A stretch of 60,000 bases of DNA from Bolinopsis microptera (taxonomy: Eukaryota > Ctenophora > Tentaculata > Lobata > Bolinopsidae): assembly GCF_026151205.1 (NCBI RefSeq), contig NC_087084.1, positions 5,389,538 to 5,449,537 on the forward strand, given 5' to 3'. Both the position numbers and the translations under genes were made by a program. This document shows, in pieces, positions 1 through 11,400 of the stretch. The notes beneath the pieces were generated by a model that ran no database searches, had not been told where the DNA came from, and saw only the letters and a program-made list of their open reading frames with translations. The number at the start of each line of letters is the position of its first letter. The stretch's first letter is position 1.

Positions 1-27
1 ATATGACCGGTAAAAAAATTAGTTTAC

Positions 28-2406
28 CTTCAGGGTTGTATTTGACCATCAGATCGACTTGACTTCCGGAAGCTTTCAGCTTATTTGCTGCTGTTTCGTG
101 CGTAGCGTCAGTCATATCTTCGTCGTTTACCTAAAAAATATGAAATATTTATTTAAAAAGTAAAGTATTACAAATTAGTATAAGACTTATTCAAATAGTA
201 GCAGTACCAATCAGAGGCTAACCAACTGATAACTAATTAACTAATTAACATAATTAACTAACCAGCTAATTTACCAATTAACTAATCACTAATTAACTAA
301 TTACCTGAAGGATCTGATCTCCCATCTTCAAACTTCCACTCACATCAGCCACCCCTCCAGGCAGCACAAACGATACATAAATACCTTCACTGTATTCTCC
401 ACCGACTATGTTAAACCCTAGACCCTGCAGCAATACTCCCATCAGTAATTAGTCATAATTAATTAAAACTAGGGTAATTACGTATAATTACTAGTGGTTA
501 GCAGATACCCTCACTGTGGGACTAAACTAACTGAATTAGTCATCATTGAATAATTTAATTATCGAAATTGGGTAGAATAGTAACATTACATTACATCAAT
601 CAATATCAGAGTATGTAATATGGTGACAAGAAAGAATAATTCTCAGAAAGCCAGAATAAAGTGAAATAAGGATTAAAATAAGGTTAAAATAAAGTTAAAA
701 TAAAGTAAAACGTTTAAAGTTAAAATTCAGAGCTTGAAAACTTCAGACAGTCTAAAAATGAGATATCAGCTACAACTCTGAATCTTACGTGAAAACAACC
801 AGAATATCTCCCACCTGGACAGTGTAGCTCAAAGACATGGTTCTACAATGTACAATCCTACAATGGTTGTACAATCCTACAATTCTACATGGTTGTACAA
901 TCCTACAATCCTACATGGTTGTACAATCCTACATGGTTGTACACAATCCTACAATTCTACATGGTTGTACAATCCTACAATCCTACATGGTTGTACAATC
1001 CTACAATTCTACAATTCTACTTAACAGTCCTACAGCTCTGTAGGTCTTTTACGGAAGTTCTACAATTGAACGCCAGTTCTAGAACTTTACGACTGTTCTG
1101 ATATTGCAACTATTATACAACTCCGCAATCATAGTTCTAAGTAAAGAATACAAGCTTGAAGCTACAACAGCTGTTATATTCCAACAACAATGGACAACGT
1201 AAATAGTAAATACCCACAGCTGGTTCATACGTTCCTGAAGACGTCTGCAACTCATTTTACAGGACAATTACGTTCATACCCTCATACCTTTACACATTAG
1301 GAACACTGGACAGACTCAAAGAACGGCCACTCTAATTAAGTAGTAGTACACCTCCTTGGCTCACAGTCTGGACTACTCTACACTCTACAGCATGGTGAAA
1401 TGAAACAGGAAAGGGATCTCTTTTCCTGTTTACGATACCGACTAAGCGCAAGCGTATATTAAAGTCAAATAACCGGTAACATAGACGGAGTAAAATGGTA
1501 ATTGGCTTGAAGCAGATTAGTCGATCACTTACCAAGCCAATTAAAATGACGGTGGAACTACTATATTTTAACATTTATATCGATTAATGCAGATCTTTAT
1601 TCTAAGTACGTTGTACTATAGCTATAGAATAAGTTAGATACGAGGCTGTTGTTTCATAGTACTGCCGTTTCTTTGACGTCGCTGTTGGAATCGAATCAGT
1701 AACTTTCATCAGTTAATTTCCCGTTCCATCATAACACTCAATTCTACATTTCACCAAATAAGGACATTATCAGTAAACTAGTAAAGTGTTTTGTATCGTA
1801 GCTTATCGTCACAACATTATGACGTCTGCAGTGCGTCAATATCTAGATCATGCCCATATAAGGAGTTGTTTTTAGAATATGCCCATATAAGGAGAACTGA
1901 AGTAACTTGTGACGAAATTATGGGAGACAGCAGGTTGAAGTAGGTTTACATCATAAGTAGGCGCGGCGGTACTTGACTCTCAGGGATAATTACCTGACTA
2001 TATTATGACCATATAAGGAGTTAATTACTTCACTAAAACACAAAGCGAGAAACTAGGAGAGTCGTGACGTCATCATAATATGTTGTGATAGAACACTGTT
2101 TCTGTACAGTTGAAGACGTTATATTCTGTGGGTCAAAGTGGGATCCTTTGCTCCTTTGAGAACAATAATTGAACAATAATTGAACAATAATTGAACAATA
2201 ACTGAATAATAATTGAGATAATGTTAAAGGGACATTAAGATGGGCGACATAAATATAATAAATTATCTACTATCCTCATTGTACAAACTGGAAATATTAC
2301 CAGCAAAATGTAACAAATATTTTCCAAACAGAACCAACCTCGGGCCCTTTTTCTAACGTAACACGTCTTGCTTCTCTTGAAGGATGAGTAAGTTGTGGTG
2401 ATACAA
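28..2406 (-). CDS. dlg: DLG coding exons 10-12: PDZ3 domain
   Basis: Exon 10 (2339-2406) is an easily missed 68-bp exon encoding [14 protein letters not shown]. Exon 11 (305-424) gives [19 protein letters not shown] and GDQILQ. Exon 12 (28-130) gives [19 protein letters not shown] and ends KYNPE with a phase-1 donor. The GLGF loop and alphaB His are intact. The alignment with PSD-95/SAP97 PDZ3 is unambiguous by eye. The next exons (SH3, GUK) are outside the window. Confidence 0.92.
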
Positions 2407-5400
2407 CTGAAAAGAGGAAATTGAATATTATATAATTAATGATAATGAGTAATTATAAACCAAACACATGGCCTTCCTCACGACTTAGAATATAAGGTCA
2501 GTGATAAAGTAGGTATGATATATCTGGAATTTATATTAGTAACTAGTTCCACAGAGGGGCTATAAAAACAGTCAAATCTTAAGTAATAAAACAAGTTTAT
2601 TAATTTTATTTATCTTTTTGTTAGTTATCTTTTAGCTAGTTATCTATAGCCTCAAGATAACATGTCGCCTACCCCAAAATAGCGTCACAATAACCACACC
2701 TTTAAAATGAGAGTTATGATACTATTTTTAACTTTTATCTTTTAAATTCAAATTTTATTGAAGATTTGTCATGATTCAATGTTTCCATTTTTTAAATTAA
2801 ATTCAATTAAACCACACCTTTAAAATGGGAGTTGCGAGACAGGGGTAATTCCACACTCTTCTGTGTCGTGTAACAACGACACATCAGCTTAATTACAGAG
2901 GACATTGCTTAAATTCCTTGGTTTAAAATTACTTATTCATTAATTTGTTTTAACAACTTTCATATTTTCTGTTGATATGGATTCACAAATTTTCTCAGCT
3001 TAACACTGAAAAGACAATGATACAACTGAATCTAGACTGAATCTATAGAAATGTTCGAGTAAAGTTACTCAAATATTTAAGTGATGCTATAAATTCTACA
3101 CTTTCAAATACAAGAATGTATAATTTTATGTGTACTGCACACAGGTTCCATGTGTCTTTGTATAACATAAATATTGTAAAAGTTTAGTTTTTATACTATA
3201 GAGGCTAATTATGTATCAAATTCAAACAAAATGTGTATACGTAGGTACGTGAAAACGTATGTTTTTATTATTAAATCAAAACGCATATATCATGATAGAT
3301 TCAGATTACATAATGAAACAAAGAGCGGTGAACAAAAATGACAAATATGCAGATCCTTCGAACGATACAGACTTATTCTAATACAGAGAGGGATATGATC
3401 ATATCTAATGGAATTTAACATGGCTAGAGGTGAAACGAAAGCGATTGTCGTAGTTGATTGGACCTTGCTGACAGGTGATTGGTTATGAGTTGTCAAGTCT
3501 TAACATTTGATCGGCTAAGAAATGTCACATGCCTAGTTCTGATTGGTCGATAGCTGTCACGTGTCAGCAAAACAGACCAATTTTAACAAATTTTAACTTC
3601 CTTGAAACTTAATTCCAAAACAAATGGAAAACAAAAATCCAACGTGAAAATCACAAAACACTAAAACAAACGGAGTTAAAAATTCAAATAATTCCAACTC
3701 ACTTAGGGAAGACATTGTCTCGTTATCGAGTGTGGTATTTTAGGTTATTACGTTATGTCATTATAATATTATTACGTTATGCAATGTGTACTTTAAGCCT
3801 GCTGTAAAGTCTGCGCTACAAACACCAGACATTGTGGCGTTGTGATGTTGTGAATGTGATAACTTAGTCATGCAAAGTAATTAAACTTTCGATTGATTAT
3901 TTAATAAATTAAATTGATATTATCCAACATATTTCATAGAAGGTCATGTTATTTATTCTAGAATATTCATTCAATTTATTAAATTGTAGTGATTAATTTG
4001 ATCACTAATGATTACATAATCCTGTAAACTCAACGTTATACTATAGTGGGTTAATTATAGTGGGTTAATTCACTTAATTAATGTTCAATTAATGAGGAGA
4101 GACTGGAATACAGGTCAGTGAACGGAGACGGAATTACTGCAAACTAATGGAACTATACAAATTAAGATGTAGAGATCAAACTGTAGTCTGTACAGATCAA
4201 ACATATTTAGTTTTAAATGAATTACAGCACTACAAATCTATTACATTTATTGAGTATTATTATGTAACGTGATGGAAATTGGAAACGTTTTAAACGAGTA
4301 TTTAAAGCTTATCCAAACCCTGCCTTCATGAAATGAAGGCCTTGTTTTAATTTGTATCGAAACGCTCTAATATCAAAGTGAATGGGATCATACAGATAAA
4401 ATGAACAATCATTTATCATACAGTCTTAAAACATCAGTCGAGTAACGACATAAAAAGACTCAGCTCGAAAATACCAGACGATGTTATTGAAGTGATTAAC
4501 AAATATTTATCGTAGCGATGATAGACTGTTGAGCCCCGACAGTATGAATAAATGTGCATAAATATCATATATTATAATATGTGTACAGACTACAGAATAT
4601 ATGAGATGATTATTATTAAGCAATGATTTCTGATGGTCGATTAAAGACGAGTGTGGAACCGCTGAGCTTGCTATCAGGCTAAAAGCAACAGTTATCATTA
4701 TGCAGTAAAACTAGTTATACAATTATGTTGCATAACTATTGGCTATTCTATTATGATGAATACTGATGATATAATACCTTACACTTTTACTACTTTTATC
4801 ACTTTTATTACTGTAGACTGCACAGAATAACAAGTAAAGAATAAGATATACAAAATAGCGAGTACAGAGTACACAGAGTACTCACTACTCAGTACTATTT
4901 ACCGATCACTACTAACGTAACACAAACTATTCCAGACTACTTATTATATGGACTATTTATATAGACTATTTATACAGACTATTGACTTTCAAAGAGATTA
5001 CTAATCCAAAATATGTGTATAAAACAGCGGAGAGAGAGCCGAGCAGTAATACAGGAACATGGTAATCTGGCTGGAGAAGGATAATCTGTAATACAACAGG
5101 CAACAGAAGCTACTGTACTTCAGCTATAGACTAGTCCTCCTATGTAATTACATGTTGTAAGTGCTTGCCAGTAATTAGAAGTAGGCTGAGTGGTGAGTAC
5201 ACATTATGTAATTAATTAAGTATTTATTGTAACGATAAAGTAAGGCTCGAGCAGCTTGACATTAACTGACTCAACTCTGTAAATTAATAGGAAGTTATTC
5301 TATACCTGCACCTTTCTTTGTTTTGGCTGTTTTAAAACAAAACGTAATTACGTTATATATTATTACGTTAAACATAATTAGGGCCACTGCCCACTGATGA

Positions 5401-8400
5401 CATCCTAGAATTAGAGCAAACTAACCCAACAACACAACACAGTCAGACCGTTCGGGGATAATACAAAGATAAAATCTTACTTATTAAACGACGTAAATCA
5501 CCCGAGAAGTTGGTTTACTGAATTACGAGAGGGAGATAATTCTAGTCATAATTATCTTGGCAAGAGGCCAAAGAGTGAGTAGCTAGGAAGTTTAAATTTC
5601 ATAGAGCGTGTTTATTGTTTACATGTTTATAATTAAACGTCACTTGACTTCTTAACGATATATAAACCCTGTAAATAACTAGTAAGTAAGTAAGTAAGGC
5701 GTAAGCTGTAAGTAAGTAGAAACTCAAATTAAACGGAAAAGATATAAACTGATAACTGGTGAGTTTAGATTTTCGTTTCTTAGAATTAGCGTTCTGAAAC
5801 CTAATCTTTAAATGTATGCCAGCAGCGTGCCTAGTACATTTATATATTTTACAGCAGTACAATTGTTGTATTATACAACATACGGTTACATAATGAATTA
5901 TAGGTACAGTAACCGGTAAATGGCTCTGAAAATTGAAAACTTTGAGACTTGCAACTTTTGGCAACTGTTTTCATGTGATTCTGTATGAAGAATAATGTAA
6001 CTTTGTTATTATTACGAGAGTGGAGTATTTATTTAATCAGTAACGCAGTTTGAAACTAGATATGCATATTATTTATTAAGATGCACGTTAGAATTTTGAT
6101 GGACCAAGCCAGCGCAGTATACAGGAGGGTTTTATTAGATTGAATAGTTCAGACATTCTGAACTATCTAATGGAGGGGGCATTAGATAGGGCCGGGAGAG
6201 GGCCAGTGTGTGGCCGGGGGAGGGCCAGGGTGTGGCCGGGGGAGGGCCAGTGTGTGGTCGGGGGAGGGCCAGGGTGTGGCCGGGGGAGGGCCAGGGTGTG
6301 GCCGGGGGAGGGCCAGGGTGTGGCGGGGGACAAAACAACCGGCTCTTTTAGACAAGCTATTAATAACTTGATCGAAACATCCAGGGCTCCCTCAGCATGG
6401 ACAGGTATTAACATTTGTTGTTACAACAACAAATTTAAAATTTAATTAGTTTAAATTCCTGAAACAGGTATTTAAATACTTGTAACCTAAAATAGCTGAA
6501 ATAAGTAAAATACCTGCACTTTCCGGGTATACTTCAGGCATGTTCTGCGCTATAACAAGAATCACGTTATCTCCCGCTCCTTTGAGTGCCTCAACTGCGT
6601 CATCGTGCGTTACTTCCTCTATATTTACGTTATTTACCTGAAAATAAAATTAGTTGTTTTTCTTTTATGTTAACGTTTTTATCTGAAATGATTTTCTTTA
6701 TTCGTGTCTGAAAACAACGTTTTCCAGAGCAATTAATGCCTTGTGATGCACAAAATATGAATGGTTATTATAGTTGGGTAACAATGATTGGAATGAATAT
6801 AATTACATCTAGTTATATCAGCTAATTTTAATTAGTACTTAAATTGTAGTATTATATAAGGTGTTGCTCTGTACAATTAATACGAAATAATATTATTAAA
6901 AGTAGACTCACTAATAATATTCTATCACCGACTTGAAGAGTTCCGTCTTTATCAGCAGCTCCACCACTAATTATCTTAGTTATGTAAATACCTGCATTAA
7001 TTGTTATAATTGTTATAATTGTTATAATCGTTATCATTGTACCAGGAGACAAATAGCTTAAATCTATATCAAGAAACTTCTCAAAATGTGTCTAATCGTC
7101 AATCGGGAACATTTTATTTGGAGTTTTTAATCTTATTATACTATTTAGAGTTTTAGGTATTAGGTATATGATAATACCAACATACCGTCACTGTCAGGAA
7201 TGTGTTGGTTTCCCTTTCCTCCCGCAATAGAGATACCCAGTCCCTTTTCCCCCTTGTTCAAGGAGACTTCTATAACACGTGGTACCAACTTCTCTGTCTG
7301 TTGCTTTCTCTCGATTGTTAACAGCACCTTGTGTAACGAGTGTTACATGCTTCATATTAACATATTATCATGTAAGTAACTTAGTAACTCACGAAAGTAA
7401 CTTAGTAACTCACAAAAGTAACTTAGTAACTCACGAAAGTAACTTAGAAACTCACGAAAGTAACTTAGTAACTCACGAAAGTAACTTAGTAACTCTTAAA
7501 AGTAACTTAGTAAATCAGTAACTTAGTATTAGTAATATTTGGTATTTACCCTTGGTGGAGAATTCTTGAGAATATCAACAGCTTCATCATGTGACACGTT
7601 CTCTAGGTCCTTATCCATTACTTTCAGTAGACAATCATTGACCCTGAGGAGGGTTTGTTTGTAATACAGGAGATCATAAACTGCACACGTGATCTTTTTA
7701 AATTTTAAACTTTCACAAATATTATATTTACAATTTACAGAAAATATTTAAATTAAAATAATTCCTGATAAGGAGAGAAGTGCTCTATATGTAAAGCTTA
7801 AAGGACTGCCTGATGCCCCAGTACCAAAGACTGCATTTGAGATGGAGAGATTGGACTGGGATGAGTTTCAAACGAAGCTGAAAAGCCGTAGAAATAAATC
7901 ATCACCTGGTCCGAATGGAGTCCCATATCTGGTATATAAGAGATGTCCCAGAATGGCGAAAGCAGTATTCAAATTGCTGGATTCTCTATGGGAAAGCCAG
8001 AGAGTCCCGCTGCAATGGCGAGTAGGTGAAGCCATTCTGATAGCAAAAACTGAGGATTTAGATGACCCTAGTAAGTTCAGAAACATCACTAAAACAAACA
8101 CTAGTGGGAAGTTGCAGATGGGATTACTAGCGGACAGAATGCTAGAGTATATGGTCAGCAATAGCTACATAGACACGTCTATCCAGAAAGGATTCCTGCG
8201 TAAGACACCAGGTTGCCTCGAGCATACTCAGGCTCTGATGGAAGAGTTGAAGGATGCCAAATCTAATAGACGACAGATCTTTGCAGTTTGGGTGGACCTA
8301 ATGAACGCCTACGGCCGGGTTCCCCACAACTTGATAATATATGCTCTAAGACATTATAAGTTCCCAAACTGGCTCATAGAATATATGTTTAAGTACTATG

Positions 8401-11400
8401 ATGAGCTGATTGTGAGAGTGGTGACAAAGGACTGGAAAACAAACTGGTTCTTTTATATGTTAGGTCTTTTTCAGGGCGACCCTCTATCGGTTGTACTGTT
8501 CTTAATAGTTTTCAACCTACTATTGGATCTCCTGAAAAATCAAAGCGACTTGGGTTACAAGCCGTCTTTTAGTTCTAGCAGCACGTCAAGTCGTGCTTTT
8601 GCTGACGACCTAACTCTGATGTCTCCCAGGCTGGAAAAGATGAAGAAGCTAATAGATGTGATGGAAAGATTTCTTACTTGGTCAAGGAAAATGAAAGCCA
8701 AGCCGAGTAAATGCGTATCCCTGGGGATGAAGGTTATAGATGGAAGGTATGTGTCCTATGACCCTGAAATTTTCATAGATGGAGCTCAAATCCAGTTTAT
8801 TGGAAATACGCCGATGAAGTTTCTTGGCCATTGGATATATGTGGATCTGGGCCTCAAAGATACCAAGAAGCTGATAGAAGACAAACTGATTACACTGTTT
8901 CAGGCAGTGGACGGATCAGGCCTTAATGGAGTGATGAAATGCTGGATTTACAACAACCTCCTAACCAGCAAGCTCTCCTGGGACCTGATGATCTACAATC
9001 TCCCGGTTAGTTTTGTCAAAGATCTTGAAGCAATATGTACAAGGTATCTGAAGAAATGGCTAGGTGTAACAAAGACAATTACTGTCAGTGTGCTTTACAG
9101 AAATAAGGATTGCTTTGGATTGAATCTTAAAAGACTATCGGACTTATACAAGTTCCTTCAGGTGTCCAAAGGTTACTCTCTAAAGAACAGCAAGGATCCT
9201 AAAGTTAAGGAGGTCTACGAGCACAGGGCCAAGAAACAAGAAGGGAGCAGTCGGTGGGGTTACACTAATGAGCTGAGTGCTAGAGAAAGAGATCTCTACT
9301 TCAGAGAGTTAGTAGGGGTAACAGTGCAAGACAGGATGGGCTTGGGATCCAAGAGGAGTGTAGCCAGTGAAAAGGAAAAACTGAAAGAACTGGTATCCCA
9401 CATCTCAGAGCAGGATATCCTGTTGACACTGGTAGACAAGGGAGTTCAAGGACAATTCTTAACATGGGAAAACACCATGCAGCTAGACCTAGGTTGGAAC
9501 AACCTTATTTACAACTACAAGATGAGCCCTGCTCTTCTTAAGTTCCACATCAATGCAACCCATGACGTTGCAAATACTCCAGCAAACATGAGCCTGTGGA
9601 ACTATGCTGACACAGGACACTGTCCACTTTGCGGATGGAGACACTGCAACATTAAGCACATTTTGGTAGCTTGCAACTTCTCGCTGAACAACAAACGATA
9701 CAATTGGAGGCATGACAACGTGCTGCGGGTCATTGCGAAATCCCTACTGGATCAAATCGAGAAGTTCAACAACAAAGATTTTAAACTTGAAGTTCAGGAC
9801 TGGACAGGCTTCAAGTCATCTAGCAGCTGTTACCAAAAACCGAAGACGAAGATGAAAAGAGAGAGCCCTTTTGAGAAAGACCAAGATTGGCAGATTATCT
9901 GGGACGAAGATGACCTCCCAGCACAGTTCCCCCAGCACATCTACGGAACTGCAGAACGTCCCGATATTGTAGTCTGGTCTGATAAAGGAAAGTTGGTCAT
10001 ATTAGTAGAGTTGACAGTTGGTGACGAGAGTAACTTTAGTGACCAAGTAGAACGTAAACAAGCACGTTACAACAGAGAGCTTATTCCTGGGCTGCATGGC
10101 AGTGGGTGGAAAGCTCAGCTTTTTACGGTAGAGGTTGGGTGTAGAGGCTTCTGGCATCATACCTTACCAGCCCTACTAAACTACTTTGGTGTTACAAAGA
10201 GAGTAAAGAAAGCAGTGTTCCAAGAGGCGGCTTTGGTTGCTCTCAGATGTTCCTATGCAATCTGGTTAGCAAGAGAAAACAAGAAGTGGAGTCCCTGCTA
10301 CAACATCGCACAAAGACCCACTGTTCTACCATCAACTGAGTGAGCTGAGTGTTGGGCCCTTAAAACATTGTTTAAAGCCACACCTGGAATCTCAAGCACC
10401 AGGATCAGTGATGGAAGCTAAGCAGATACATAGATGGAGTTGCTATCGAAAGATATAGAACTCAGGTATCCAACATCGTACCTTGATTATATTGTAGTAT
10501 TTTCTCGAAATTGTAGCAGGGCCATATTGTTTGTTTCAGTAACAAATGTACGACTCATTGACACAAGTTATAGGACAGACCAACTACAGAACTACGGGTT
10601 GAAGATCTTGAACACCCGCAAGTTGCACTTTAGAGCTTTAAAAGGGGTGCAATTATAGAATGTGATTTTTGTAACTTTTCGGGGTTAAAATCTTTTTTAT
10701 ACAAGTGAAAAATCAGCATTATAAAAGACAACGTTCAAGACGTAAAACTAAAACTAAATAATTCAAACAATATTGATATTATATTAATGACATTAGATAC
10801 TTCATTTTTTCAATGTGTTCTATTACATCATTATATAGTACAACAAACCATCTCAAAGTTGATATTCACTAGTCACCTGACCTAAACAGACCCTGAAGTT
10901 GGCACAACATGATACGTACTAGACTACTAGAGTTAGGGATCTTTCATAGATTACGTAAGCAATATTTAGCTATTTGTCTGTTATAAGCCACTTCACACAT
11001 TTAAACTATTGTGTAAAAGTTCTAGTACTAGCCTAAGCTTTTACAAATTTACACGCCCCCACCCTGGCCCCCCCCCCCCCCCCCCCTTCCTTTTACACGC
11101 CGACCCCCTCCCTCTAAAATGTCACGTGATAAAGTAAACACGAAATGTCACGTACTTGAGCCTTCCGTCCATATCACTGACACTGTTTGGTATTATCTTA
11201 GTTATGTAGATCTTGTTATCGTTTGGATAGTGGGGTGTGTCGTAACCACCACTGATACTGAATCCTAGACCTGCAAATAAGATAAGATAAGTCATAAGAT
11301 AAGATAAGGTGAAATAGAACGAGATAAGATAAGGGTGTAGGTTGAGGAATACTAGACATGAACACAGACCGTACAAGCTGATTTGACTAGATGATAATAG

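Larger units (their letters stand above)
425..2338. other. DLG intron 10 (non-coding)
   Basis: No coding exon was found here on either strand. It holds the 845-1030 minisatellite and a cluster of three CArG-like 10-mers at 1854-2018. The rest is AT-rich unique-looking sequence. Confidence 0.7.
2407..6513. other. DLG intron 9 (non-coding, 4.1 kb)
   Basis: AT-rich intron between the end of PDZ2 and the start of PDZ3. I found a CCAAT/E-box cluster near 3.5 kb and a G-rich minisatellite at 6185-6330, but no exon. The open frames seen here lack family resemblance and splice support. Confidence 0.65.
7756..10660 (+). mobile_element. 5'-truncated non-LTR retrotransposon with restriction-like endonuclease
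   Basis: The element body runs from about the first in-frame codon after the stop near 7756 to an uncertain 3' end near 10.66 kb, antisense to DLG in its intron 5. The N-terminal zinc-finger or Myb region expected in RLE-type LINEs is missing, so the copy is probably 5'-truncated. The 3' untranslated region carries a 5S-rRNA-like segment at 10377-10437. I could not find clear target-site duplications, so both ends are approximate. Confidence 0.75.

Noticed and set aside
786-838. Alternative DLG first exon ([11 protein letters not shown] before CAG/GTGGGA)
   Set aside because: In phase with exon 11, but it overlaps the edge of a minisatellite and would replace the first PDZ3 strand, which is properly encoded at 2339-2406.
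6135-6445. Proline/glycine-rich proteins on both strands
   Set aside because: Open frames come from the 22-bp G-rich minisatellite and have no start context, splice sites or homologues I recognise.
10434-10658. 74-aa ORF downstream of the LINE stop
   Set aside because: Lies in the 3' UTR, has no motif, and begins inside the 5S-like segment.
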